DNA of 11,653 bases from positions 1-11,653 of the forward strand of contig JASJAL010000247.1 of NCBI GenBank assembly GCA_030067055.1, given 5' to 3'. Under the pieces are notes generated by a model, which was not told the DNA's origin, made no database searches, and was given only the letters and a program-made list of their open reading frames with translations. This document shows positions 1-7,690 of this stretch, piece by piece. How positions within the stretch are numbered: the stretch's first letter is position 1; each line of letters starts with the position of its first letter. Position numbers and translations under genes: made by a program. This stretch comes from Kiloniellales bacterium. GTDB lineage: Bacteria > Pseudomonadota > Alphaproteobacteria > Kiloniellales > JAKSBE01.

Positions 1-567
1 GGCTTGGCCGGGCGCGAGGGCTACTACCCGCGCGAGCTTTCGGGCGGCCAGCAGCAGCGCGTCGGCATCGCCCGCTCGCTGGCAGTCGAGCCGGAGCTCT
101 GGTTCCTGGACGAGCCCTTCTCGGCGCTCGATCCCCTGATCCGGCGCGAGATGCAGGACGAGTTCCTGCGCCTGCAGAACATGCTGCACAAGACCATCGT
201 CTTCATCACCCACGACTTCGACGAGGCGATCCGCCTGGCCGACCGCATCGTCATCATGTTCGAGGGCCGTATCGTGCAGATCGGCACCGCCGAGGAACTG
301 GTGACCAACCCGGCGACGGACTACGTCAAGGAGTTCACCAAGGAGGTCTCGCGCGAGAAGCTGCTGACGGTGCGCAGCGTGATGGCGCCCGCATCCGACG
401 GTCTGATGAACGGTGCCAGCGTCGCCGCGGAGGACAAGCTCTCCAGCGCCGCCGGCCGGATCCTGCGCGAAGATGCGCCGGTCCGGGTCGTCGACGGAGA
501 GGGCCAGACCGTCGGCCAGGTGTCCCGCGACCGGGTCATCGAGGCGCTCTACGGCCCCCCAAAGTGA
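1..567 (+). CDS. tmoV: ABC transporter ATP-binding protein, TmoV/ProV-like (5' end missing)
   Basis: This is the C-terminal part of an ABC ATPase; the gene enters from the left edge, so the Walker A motif and start codon are outside the window. Visible in order are the ABC signature LSGGQQQR (nt 37-60), Walker B followed by the catalytic Glu (LWFLDEPF), the D-loop SALD, and the H-loop ITHD. This part ends with a roughly 65-residue tail that looks like a shortened CBS-type segment. The sequence is closest in style to the glycine betaine/proline (ProV/OpuAA) subfamily, to which the TMAO transporter ATPase TmoV belongs. It would hydrolyse ATP on the cytoplasmic face to drive the permease encoded 16 bases downstream. 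The TMAO assignment rests on the operon partners (fused double permease and Tdm-like enzyme), not on the ATPase itself. ABC ATPase identity is certain; the substrate is inferred. Confidence 0.85.
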   Translation, partial: GLAGREGYYPRELSGGQQQRVGIARSLAVEPELWFLDEPFSALDPLIRREMQDEFLRLQNMLHKTIVFITHDFDEAIRLADRIVIMFEGRIVQIGTAEELVTNPATDYVKEFTKEVSREKLLTVRSVMAPASDGLMNGASVAAEDKLSSAAGRILREDAPVRVVDGEGQTVGQVSRDRVIEALYGPPK

Positions 568-569
568 GC

Positions 570-576
570 AAGGGGA
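570..576 (+). promoter_or_regulatory. Ribosome binding site of tmoW-like gene
   Basis: AAGGGGA lies 7 bases before the ATG at 584, inside the 16-base gap after the ATPase stop codon. It supports that start and translational linkage of the two genes. Confidence 0.6.
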
Positions 577-583
577 CTAGCCG

Positions 584-2575
584 ATGAGTACGGCCCCGAT
601 CCGAAGCGCGATCTATCAGGGCTCGGATTCGCCGATCCTGAACTCCGGCACCTATAGAACCCTGCTGATCCTGGCGCCCTTCCTCGCCCTGATCCTGGTC
701 CGGCCGCTGCTGCCGGACTGGGCGCTGGTCTGGCCCAAGGACTGGGCCCTGCCCTTCATCGCCTGGCTCAACGCGATGGTCGAGGTCCTGCACAAGGGCG
801 AGATCTTCGGCCTCTTCACCGTCCGGGACGTGACCAGGGCCGTCGCGCTGTGGATCGAATGGCCCCTCGACTTCATGGAAGGGCTGCTGATCTCCGGCTT
901 CCGCTCGCTCGGATTGCCGCCCCTGCCCTGGGTGATGATCGTCGGCCTGGCCGCCGTCTTCGGGACCTGGCTCAAGGGCTGGCGCCTGGGCCTGCTGGCC
1001 GGCGGCTGCATCTTCTACATCGCCGTCTTCGGCAAGTGGAAGCTCTCCATGATCACCCTCTCGGTGGTCCTGGTCGCCGCCCCGGTCGCCGGTGCCATCG
1101 GCCTGGGCCTCGGCCTGATGGCGCTGAAGTGGCGCAACTTCGAAAGGGTGCTGCAGCCGCTGCTCAACGTGATGCAGTCCCTGCCCCACTTCTCCTACTT
1201 GATCCCTGTCGCGGTCTTCATCGGCGTGTCGCACCGCGCCGGCGCCATCGCGACCCTGCTCTTCGCCGTGCCGCCCATGGCGCGCCTGACCATCCTCGGC
1301 CTGCGCCGAGTGCCCAAGGAGGTCGTCGAGGCCGGGGTTATGGCCGGCTGCACGCCGCGCCAGATGCTGTGGAAGGTCCGGATTCCGGCGGCTCGGGAGA
1401 CCCTGCTGGTCGGCGTCAACCAGGTGATCATGCAGTGCCTGGCCATGGTGGTCATCGCCTCCTTCGTCGGCGCCAAGGGCCTGGGCCAGGACCTGCTGTT
1501 CCGGCTGCAGGGCCTGCAGATCGGCAAGGCGCTGGAAATCGGGGTCGCCATCGTATTCATCGCGGTGACCCTGGACCGCCTCAGCGTCGCGATGACCGAG
1601 AAGCAACCGGTGCACCGGCCCCAGGGGCCCTTCTGGAAGGTGCATCCCTACCTCACCGCCGCCGGCGCCGTTGTCGTCCTGTCGGTCATCGCCGCCGTGA
1701 TCTGGCCCGAGGCCGACAGACTGCCGAAGAAGCTGACCGTCACCACCGCGCCCTTCTGGGATGCCATCGTCGACTGGATCACCTTCCACCTCTTCGACCC
1801 GCTGGCGATTTTCCGCGACGGCCTGCTGGTCCATGTGCTGATCCCCCTGCGGGCGGTCTATCAGTGGATTCCCTGGACCGCGGTGGTCGCCCTGGTCGCC
1901 ACCATCGGCTGGCGGCTCGGCGGCTGGCGCCTGTCCCTGCTGGTCTCCGGCTTCATCGCTTTCATCGCCTTCTCGGGCTTCTGGGAGCGAGCGGCGATCA
2001 CCGCCTACATGGTCTCCTTCGCGCTCTTCCTCTGCGTGCTCTTCGGCCTGCCGCTGGGGATCTGGGCCTCGGCCTCGGAGCGCCGAACCCGCTTCGTCGG
2101 CTTCCTCTGCGACACCTTCCAGACCTTCCCCTCCTTCATCTACCTGATCCCGGTGATCATGCTGTTCCGGGTCAGCGACGTGGCCGCGATCATGGCGATC
2201 GTGATCTACGCCAGCATCCCGGTGATCCGCTACACCATGTTCGGCCTCAGGCGGGTGCCGACGCAGACCGTCGAAGGCGCGATCACCTCCGGCTGCACGC
2301 CCTCGCAGATCCTCTGGAAGGTCCGTATGCCCCTGGCCTTCCCGGAGATCATGCTGGGCGTCAACCAGACCATCATGTTCGCGCTCTTCATGGTCATCAT
2401 CGCGGCCTTCATCGGCACCAAGGACCTGGGCCAGGAGATCTTCCGCGCCCTGACCAACCAGGACGCCGGCAAGGGCCTGGTGGTCGGCCTCTGCGTCGCC
2501 TTCATCGGCCTGACCGCCGACCGCCTGATCACCGAGTGGGCCGAGCATCGCAAGAAAGAGCTGGGGCTCAGCTGA
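584..2575 (+). CDS. tmoW: ABC transporter permease with two fused TM domains, TmoW-like
   Basis: This is a 663-residue inner-membrane permease in which two ProW-type permease domains are joined in one chain. Each half carries its own cytoplasmic EAA-type loop, the site that docks on the ATPase: GCTPRQMLWKVRIP at residues 255-268 and GCTPSQILWKVRMP at residues 570-583, 315 residues apart. Each loop follows a LRRVP segment and precedes a matching GVNQ..M stretch, so the halves arose by duplication. Hydrophobic segments also precede each half (about residues 25-45 and 420-470). Most ProW proteins are single-domain and about half this length. The fused double form of about 660 residues is the one I know from the TMAO transporter TmoXVW of marine Alphaproteobacteria. 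It would form the translocation path with the ATPase encoded just upstream; the binding protein is not in view. Glycine betaine or another quaternary amine remains possible as substrate. Confidence 0.85.
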   Translation: MSTAPIRSAIYQGSDSPILNSGTYRTLLILAPFLALILVRPLLPDWALVWPKDWALPFIAWLNAMVEVLHKGEIFGLFTVRDVTRAVALWIEWPLDFMEGLLISGFRSLGLPPLPWVMIVGLAAVFGTWLKGWRLGLLAGGCIFYIAVFGKWKLSMITLSVVLVAAPVAGAIGLGLGLMALKWRNFERVLQPLLNVMQSLPHFSYLIPVAVFIGVSHRAGAIATLLFAVPPMARLTILGLRRVPKEVVEAGVMAGCTPRQMLWKVRIPAARETLLVGVNQVIMQCLAMVVIASFVGAKGLGQDLLFRLQGLQIGKALEIGVAIVFIAVTLDRLSVAMTEKQPVHRPQGPFWKVHPYLTAAGAVVVLSVIAAVIWPEADRLPKKLTVTTAPFWDAIVDWITFHLFDPLAIFRDGLLVHVLIPLRAVYQWIPWTAVVALVATIGWRLGGWRLSLLVSGFIAFIAFSGFWERAAITAYMVSFALFLCVLFGLPLGIWASASERRTRFVGFLCDTFQTFPSFIYLIPVIMLFRVSDVAAIMAIVIYASIPVIRYTMFGLRRVPTQTVEGAITSGCTPSQILWKVRMPLAFPEIMLGVNQTIMFALFMVIIAAFIGTKDLGQEIFRALTNQDAGKGLVVGLCVAFIGLTADRLITEWAEHRKKELGLS

Positions 2576-2584
2576 GTCGGCGCC

Positions 2585-3814
2585 ATGGAATCGGGACCGG
2601 GCAGCCTGACAGGGAGACAGCGGCAAGGCCTCGACACGACAGCGCCGCGCGGGGAGCGCCGCCCGCGCCTGGCCCTCGCCGCGGCGCTGCTGGTCAGCTG
2701 CGTGCTGGGTTCGATCCATGCTTTCAGCGTCTTCATCGCGCCCCTGGAGGCCGAGTTCCAGGCCACGCGCGCCTCGGTCGCCTTGCTCTATTCCCTCGCG
2801 CTTCTCAGTCTCACCCTGGCCGTTCTGCTCTCGCACCGGGTCTTCCGCCGCTTCGCCCCGCAGCGGATCCTGCTGGCCCTCGGCACCACCGCCTGTCTCG
2901 GACTTCTCCTCGCCGCCGGACTGCAGAGCCTGCCAGTCACGGCGCTGGGCTTCAGCCTGGTCTTCGGCTTCGCCAACGGCCTGGGCTACGCCCTGACCCT
3001 GCAGCTCGCCGCCCACGCCTATCCTGACAGCAAGGGCGCGGCCATGGGTGCGGTGACCGCGGTTTATGCGCTGGGCGCGATGATCTTCGCCAAGGTCTTC
3101 GCCCTGTTGATCGTGGCCGCCGGTCCGGCGCCCGCTTTCGCATCCCTGGGCGCGGTCATCCTGGTCCTGACAGCGGCCGGCGCCCTCGCCGTGCGGTCCT
3201 CGGCAATCCGCTTCGGGCCGGCCGCCGACGCGGCCTCCGCCTCTGCGGAGGGCGACGACGGACGAAGCCTCGCCATTCTCTGGGTCGGCTACGGCTGCGG
3301 CTGCCTCGCCGGCCTGATGATCATCGGCCACGCCGCCGCGGTCGTCGCCAGCGCCGGCGGCTCGGACGGCGACCGGGTCCTTGGCACCATGCTGATCGCC
3401 CTCGGCAACGCAGTTGGCGGGGTCTGCGCCGGGCTGCTGGCGGACCGGGTCGCGGCGCGCAGCCTGATCCTGGGCCTGCCGCTGCTGTCCGGCGCCGCGC
3501 TCCTGACGCTCGCCGCCGACCTGGCGCCGGGCCAGGTCATTGCCGCCCTGGTCGTGATCGGCTTCGCCTACGGCGCGATCATCGCGGTCTATCCGGTGGT
3601 CACCGTCGCCTACTTCGGGCTCGCCCAGAGCGCGCGCGCCTACGGCCGGATCTTCACCGCCTGGGGCGCCGCCGGGCTGGCCGGCCCCTTCCTGGCCGGC
3701 GTCGTCTATGATGGCAGCGGCAGCTACGGCAAGGCCGCCCTCATCGCGGCCGGCCTGGCCGGCGTCTCGGCGGCGGCGATCGTCTTTCTGCCGCGCCAGG
3801 CGCTCGCGGCGTGA
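2585..3814 (+). CDS. MFS transporter, OFA-like, within the TMAO operon
   Basis: This 409-residue protein has about 12 hydrophobic segments after a polar N-terminus of roughly 28 residues, as expected for a Major Facilitator Superfamily carrier. Features seen are the first helix with SIHAFSVFIAPLEAEF, characteristic of the oxalate/formate-antiporter-like (OFA) branch, a helix 4-5 region (FGFANGLGYALTLQLAAHAYPDSKGAAMG), and a motif-A-like loop in the second half (GLLADRVAARS). The ATG lies 9 bases after the permease stop, with only a weak ribosome site, suggesting translational coupling. The next gene starts 17 bases after the MFS stop. Placement between the TMAO-type permease and the demethylase ties it to that pathway. 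The cargo is unknown: import of a related amine, or export of a product such as dimethylamine or formate, are guesses. MFS membership is secure. Confidence 0.85.
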   Translation: MESGPGSLTGRQRQGLDTTAPRGERRPRLALAAALLVSCVLGSIHAFSVFIAPLEAEFQATRASVALLYSLALLSLTLAVLLSHRVFRRFAPQRILLALGTTACLGLLLAAGLQSLPVTALGFSLVFGFANGLGYALTLQLAAHAYPDSKGAAMGAVTAVYALGAMIFAKVFALLIVAAGPAPAFASLGAVILVLTAAGALAVRSSAIRFGPAADAASASAEGDDGRSLAILWVGYGCGCLAGLMIIGHAAAVVASAGGSDGDRVLGTMLIALGNAVGGVCAGLLADRVAARSLILGLPLLSGAALLTLAADLAPGQVIAALVVIGFAYGAIIAVYPVVTVAYFGLAQSARAYGRIFTAWGAAGLAGPFLAGVVYDGSGSYGKAALIAAGLAGVSAAAIVFLPRQALAA

Positions 3815-3817
3815 AGC

Positions 3818-3825
3818 GGGAGGAA
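3818..3825 (+). promoter_or_regulatory. Ribosome binding site deciding the tdm start
   Basis: GGGAGGAA sits 6 bases upstream of the ATG at 3832. It selects that ATG over the in-frame GTG at 3811, which overlaps the MFS stop codon and has no comparable site. Confidence 0.75.
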
Positions 3826-3831
3826 ATCGTC

Positions 3832-6168
3832 ATGGACCCTCAGGCACTCGGACTGGCTCAGCCGCCGCGCATCCTGCGCCCGGGCATCCGTACCCTACCG
3901 CTCGGTCAGGAGCGCTACCTGGTCGCCGGCGCCGGTGCGCTGGTCCTGCGCCTCGCGGCCGGCGACCGGCTGCGCGTCATCGACCTCGAGGGCCGGCAGC
4001 CCTGCGAAATTCTGGCCTTCCGCAGCGACGGCAAGCCCGCCGACGGCCTCCTCGGCCGCCCGGCCAGGGGCAGCGCGACGGGCGCCAAGGCTATTCTGAG
4101 CAAGAGCGACTCGCGCCTGGCGAAACACGGGCTGTCTCTGGAAGGTGTTGCTTCGCTCGACCTTTTCGGCCCCGACGGCCCGGCCGGACAGGAAGAGTCC
4201 TTTACCTCCGCTGAGGACGGGGTGGTCCTGATCACGGCACCCGGCGGCCCCATGGCGGTGGACGCCCAGACCCCGCCGACCGATCTCGAGGTCTTCGTCG
4301 AGCGTGCCGACCCGCAAGCCGCCGCGGCCCGGACGGAGCTGCCGCCGCCCCTGGCCGAGCCGCGCGAGGAGCTGCGCATCGAACGCCGCACGGCCGGCGC
4401 CTTCGAGGTCAAGGCCGGCGAATGGATCCAGATCCTCGACGTCGAGGGCCGGCAGTGCTCCGACTTCCAGGCCTTTCCGGTCGACCAGCTGGACCGCGGC
4501 ATCGAGCGCTGCCTCGACGTCACCACCACGCGCACCCTGATGGGCCAGGCCTACCCGGGCCCGGGCCTGATGGCCAAGTACTACGACCAGGACATGCGGC
4601 CCCTGGTCGAGATCGTCCAGGACAACTGCCTGCGCCACGACGCCTTCGGCCTGGCCTGCACGGCCAAGTACTACGAGGACATGGGCTATCCCGGGCACGT
4701 CAACTGCTCGGACAACTTCAACACGGCCCTCCAGCCCTATCCGGTCGCACCGCGGCGCGGCTGGATGGCGATGAACTTCTTCTACAACACCGGCATCGAC
4801 GACCAGAACCAGTTCTACCTGGACGAGCCCTGGTCGCGCCCGGGCGACCACGTCCTGCTGCAGGCCCAGACCGACCTGGTCTGCGTGTCCTCGGCCTGCC
4901 CCTGCGACATCGATGCCGCCAACGGCTGGAACCCGACCGACATCCACGTCCGGATCTACGGTGTGGACCAGGCCTTCAAACGCTCGATCGGCTTTCGCAA
5001 GACCGCAGCCGCGGAGGTGGAAATGACCAAGGAAAGCGGATTCCATCCGCGCACGTCGGCCCTGACCCGCAGCTTCACGGAGTACAACGGCTTCTGGCTG
5101 CCTGCCAGCTTCACCAACCACGGCGCGATCGAGGAGTACTGGGCCTGCCGCGAGAAGGTCGTGGCCCTCGACCTCTCCGCCCTGCGCAAGTTCGAGGTCC
5201 TGGGCCCCGACGCCGAGACCCTGCTGCAGCACTGCCTGACCCGCAACGTCCGCCGCCTGGCGGTGGGCCAGGTGGTCTATTCGGCGATGTGCTACGAGAC
5301 CGGCACCATGATCGACGACGGCACCCTGTTCCGGCTCGGCCCGGACAACTTCCGCTGGGTCGGCGGCTGCGACTTCGGCGGCGAGTGGCTGCGCCAGCAG
5401 GCCGAGGCGCTGGGGCTGGAGGTCTGGGTCAAGTCATCGACCGACCAGCTGCACAACCTCTCGGTCCAGGGCCCGAAGAGCCGCGACACCCTGAAGGAGG
5501 TGATCTGGACCCCGCCGGCCCAACCCTCGATGGAGGAGCTCGGCTGGTTCCGCTTCGCCATCGGCCGGATCGGCGGCCCCGACGGCATCGCGGTGATCGT
5601 CTCGCGCACCGGCTACACCGGCGAGCTGGGCTACGAGGTCTGGTGCCATCCTGTGGACGGCCCGGCGGTCTGGGACGCGGTCTGGCAGGCCGGCGAGCCG
5701 CACGGGATCACGCCGCTCGGGCTCGATGCCCTGGACATGTTGCGCATCGAGTCCGGCCTGATCTTCGCCGGCTACGAGTTCGACGATCAGACCGATCCCT
5801 TCGAGGCCGGCATCGGCTTCACGGTCCCTCTGAAGAGCAAGAACGAGGACTTCGTCGGCCGCGCGGCCCTGCTCGCGCGCAAGGAGCACCCGCAGCGCCG
5901 CCTGGTCGGCCTGGAGCTGGAAGGCGAGGAGCCGGCCGCCAATGGCGACTGCGTGCACATCGGCCGGCAGCAGGTCGGTGTCGTGACCTCGGGCACCCGC
6001 TCGCCGGTGCTGAAGAAGAACGTCGCGCTCTGCCGCATGGCCGTCGAGCACGCAGAGCCCGGCACCGCGGTCGAGGTCGGCAAGCTGGACGGCCACCAGA
6101 AGCGCCTGCCCGCGAAGGTAGTCGCCTTCCCCTTCTACGATCCGGACAAGTCCCGGGTCCGCGCCTGA
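3832..6168 (+). CDS. tdm: DUF1989-GcvT fusion enzyme, probable trimethylamine N-oxide demethylase
   Basis: This is a 778-residue cytoplasmic fusion enzyme. Residues about 20-150 form an N-terminal module, and residues about 175-390 a DUF1989-type module. The DUF1989 module holds EGRQCSD (205-211), HVNCSDNF (289-296) and VSSACPCDID (352-361). Cys292, Cys356 and Cys358 are the likely zinc ligands. Residues about 415-778 are a GcvT/aminomethyltransferase domain with MIDDGT (493-498), GYTGELGYE (594-602) and LGLDALDMLRIESGL, the folate-site motifs of the family. Known Tdm enzymes have this architecture and split TMAO into dimethylamine and formaldehyde, passing the carbon to tetrahydrofolate. The tmoV/tmoW-like genes upstream support that substrate. 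The N-terminal module repeats the DUF1989 start (EGRQPCE at 53-59) but lacks the Cys set. Other DUF1989-GcvT fusions of unknown substrate exist, so Tdm activity is likely but inferred. Confidence 0.8.
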   Translation: MDPQALGLAQPPRILRPGIRTLPLGQERYLVAGAGALVLRLAAGDRLRVIDLEGRQPCEILAFRSDGKPADGLLGRPARGSATGAKAILSKSDSRLAKHGLSLEGVASLDLFGPDGPAGQEESFTSAEDGVVLITAPGGPMAVDAQTPPTDLEVFVERADPQAAAARTELPPPLAEPREELRIERRTAGAFEVKAGEWIQILDVEGRQCSDFQAFPVDQLDRGIERCLDVTTTRTLMGQAYPGPGLMAKYYDQDMRPLVEIVQDNCLRHDAFGLACTAKYYEDMGYPGHVNCSDNFNTALQPYPVAPRRGWMAMNFFYNTGIDDQNQFYLDEPWSRPGDHVLLQAQTDLVCVSSACPCDIDAANGWNPTDIHVRIYGVDQAFKRSIGFRKTAAAEVEMTKESGFHPRTSALTRSFTEYNGFWLPASFTNHGAIEEYWACREKVVALDLSALRKFEVLGPDAETLLQHCLTRNVRRLAVGQVVYSAMCYETGTMIDDGTLFRLGPDNFRWVGGCDFGGEWLRQQAEALGLEVWVKSSTDQLHNLSVQGPKSRDTLKEVIWTPPAQPSMEELGWFRFAIGRIGGPDGIAVIVSRTGYTGELGYEVWCHPVDGPAVWDAVWQAGEPHGITPLGLDALDMLRIESGLIFAGYEFDDQTDPFEAGIGFTVPLKSKNEDFVGRAALLARKEHPQRRLVGLELEGEEPAANGDCVHIGRQQVGVVTSGTRSPVLKKNVALCRMAVEHAEPGTAVEVGKLDGHQKRLPAKVVAFPFYDPDKSRVRA

Positions 6169-6169
6169 G

Positions 6170-6197
6170 CGCCGGCCTTTGATTCACACCGCCGGCG
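6170..6197. terminator. Possible bidirectional hairpin between convergent genes
   Basis: CGCCGGC (6170-6176) and GCCGGCG (6191-6197) are perfect inverted repeats with a 14-base loop, just after the tdm stop and overlapping the last codons of the convergent gene. There is no T-tract on either side, so intrinsic termination would be weak. In GC-rich DNA such a pair can also arise by chance. Confidence 0.25.
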
Positions 6198-6792
6198 GGT
6201 CGGCCTCGGCCCGGGCCCAGTCGGGCTGCAGGCCCAGCACCCGGGCGCCGGCCGGCATCGCCGGGTTGAACAGGGCGTTGTGCCAGTAGGTCGCCTGGAA
6301 GGCCGGATCGGCCACGGCGAGCTCGCGCACCGCGCAGGGCAGGTCGTAGCTCTGCTGGTACTGCTCGAAGAGCAGGCGGCAACGCCCCGCCGTGCAGAGG
6401 GCGGTCGCGGTCTCGGACCCCGGGCCGAAGAGCGCGGTCAGCTCCTCGGAGAACTCCTGCGGACGCTGGTAGTAGGCCGCCGCCAAGAGCTTGAGGGCGG
6501 CCTGGTAGCGCTCCGCGGGATCGTGGGTCTTGCGCACCATGTGGCGGAACTGGGCGGTGGTCTCCTCGGGCGCGGCCTTGACCGTCAGCACCACGATCCG
6601 GCCCAGGTCCCGCGGATGATCCTGGCCCTCGGGTTCCAGCAGGACTTGGGGCGTCATGGCCGAGGTCGGCCGACCGCCGGCCTCGCGCACCGCCAGTTGG
6701 CGGATCCGGCACTGCCAGCCGAGGAAGTGGTTGCGGATCACCGCCTGCGCCGGCTCCAGGCGCACCACCTCGGCCTCGCTTTCCGTCGTCAT
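6184..6792 (-). CDS. Uncharacterised 202-residue protein, paired with an amidase
   Basis: I do not recognise this family. The 202-residue product has no signal peptide and no membrane segment, so it is probably cytoplasmic. Visible features are an N-terminal IRNHFLGWQCRIRQLAVR stretch (residues 19-36), a short hydrophobic strand IVVLTVKA (66-73), a probable helical middle rich in Ala, Gln and Tyr (about 92-122), and four cysteines (28, 133, 138, 153), two of them in CTAGRC. The aromatic C-terminal segment FQATYWHNALFNP looks conserved in style. The ATG at 6790-6792 has GGGAGG (6798-6803) 5 bases upstream. It is the second gene of a two-gene unit, 30 bases after the amidase, and faces tdm tail to tail with a 15-base gap. 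Regular codon use and a good ribosome site argue that it is a real gene. A role linked to the amidase or to TMAO metabolism is only contextual. Confidence 0.75.
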   Translation of the reverse strand: MTTESEAEVVRLEPAQAVIRNHFLGWQCRIRQLAVREAGGRPTSAMTPQVLLEPEGQDHPRDLGRIVVLTVKAAPEETTAQFRHMVRKTHDPAERYQAALKLLAAAYYQRPQEFSEELTALFGPGSETATALCTAGRCRLLFEQYQQSYDLPCAVRELAVADPAFQATYWHNALFNPAMPAGARVLGLQPDWARAEADPPAV

Positions 6793-6822
6793 GGCTGCCT
6801 CCCGAGACTCCCGGCCTGCTTG

Positions 6823-7683
6823 CTACTCGCCGGCCAGCGCCCGGACCGCGGGCTCGACAACCGGCAGGCTGAAGGGCCGGTCGTGCTGCAGGGCGGGGAT
6901 CATCCGCCGCGCCTTGGCGACCTCTTCGGGATCGACCTCGGCGACCACGAAGCCGCGGTCCTCGCCGCCGTCGGCGATCACCCGGCCCCAGGGGTCGACG
7001 ATCAGCGAGTGCCCATAGGTCGCCCGGTCGCCGGCGTGGAGGCCGTACTGGCAGGGCGCGAAGACGTAGCAGCCGGTCTCGATCGCCCGGGCCCGCAGCA
7101 GCACGTGCCAGTGGGCTTCGCCGGTCGTCTTGGTGAAGGCGGCGGGCACGGTCAGGAAGATGGCGCCGGCCTGGGCCAGGGCGCGGTAGAGCTGGGCGAA
7201 GCGCAGGTCGTAGCAGACCGAGAGCCCGATGCGCCCCCAGGGCAGATCGGCCACCACCGCCGCGTCGCCCGGCGCGATGGTCGCAGATTCCCGGTAGCTC
7301 TCGCCGCCCGCCAGGTCGACGTCGAAGAGGTGCACCTTGTCGTAGCGCGCCGCCACTTCGCCCTGCGGATCGAGCAGGTAGCTGCGGTTGAAGACTCCTT
7401 GCGGTCCCGCCTCGATCGCCACCGAGCCGAGCAGCAGCCAGGCCTCCAGCTCCCGCGCCAGCGCGCCGAAGCGCGGCAGCGCGGGATGCGCCTCCTCGGC
7501 GAAGGCCTCGGGCAGCAGCAGCGCGCCCTTGAGGTCGAGCCCGGTGAAGTACTCCGGCAGGCAGATCAGCCGCGCGCCCTCGGCCGCGGCCCCGCGCACC
7601 AGCTCGGCGCAATCCTCGAGATTGGCCGCCGTCTCGGTCCCCGCACAGTTCTGCACGCAGGCCACCCGAAACCGCCCAGACAT
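6823..7683 (-). CDS. Carbon-nitrogen hydrolase (nitrilase superfamily amidase, Nit1/Nit2-like)
   Basis: This 286-residue cytoplasmic enzyme has the complete Glu-Lys-Cys triad of the nitrilase superfamily: Glu44 in LPEYF, Lys116 in YDKVHLFD, and Cys157 in GLSVCYDLRF. The following VPAAFTKTTGEAHWHVLLRARAIE region (split around 169-193), CQYG, and the YGHSLIVDPWG segment are typical of the Nit/omega-amidase branch, whose members hydrolyse small amides such as deaminated glutathione or omega-amides. The substrate here is not determined by sequence alone. Length is normal for the family. The ATG at 7681-7683 is preceded by AAAGGAG with 7-base spacing and a promoter at 7720-7748. It is followed 30 bases later by the unknown 202-residue gene, forming a small operon. 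The common alphaproteobacterial Nit gene usually sits beside glutaredoxin and DUF1178 genes; neither is here, so this may be a specialised paralogue. Confidence 0.9.
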   Translation of the reverse strand: MSGRFRVACVQNCAGTETAANLEDCAELVRGAAAEGARLICLPEYFTGLDLKGALLLPEAFAEEAHPALPRFGALARELEAWLLLGSVAIEAGPQGVFNRSYLLDPQGEVAARYDKVHLFDVDLAGGESYRESATIAPGDAAVVADLPWGRIGLSVCYDLRFAQLYRALAQAGAIFLTVPAAFTKTTGEAHWHVLLRARAIETGCYVFAPCQYGLHAGDRATYGHSLIVDPWGRVIADGGEDRGFVVAEVDPEEVAKARRMIPALQHDRPFSLPVVEPAVRALAGE

Positions 7684-7690
7684 GACCCCG

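Noticed and set aside
850..3027. 725-codon plus-strand frame overlapping permease and MFS
   Set aside because: Arg/Pro/Gly-rich shadow frame without motifs, spanning the boundary of two well-supported genes.
536..3331. 931-codon open frame on the minus strand across the permease and MFS genes
   Set aside because: The translation is a low-complexity run of Gly, Asp, Gln, Arg and Glu with no domain, typical of the antisense frame of GC-rich membrane-protein genes. The plus-strand genes there have clear families.
4422..6182. 586-codon plus-strand frame inside tdm
   Set aside because: Frame-shifted shadow of the GcvT region; Arg/Gly/Pro-rich with no recognisable fold.
5819..7612. 597-codon minus-strand frame over the amidase and the 202-residue gene
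   Set aside because: Shadow of two genes that have ribosome sites and, for the amidase, a complete catalytic triad; the alternative product is Arg/Ala/Gly-rich.
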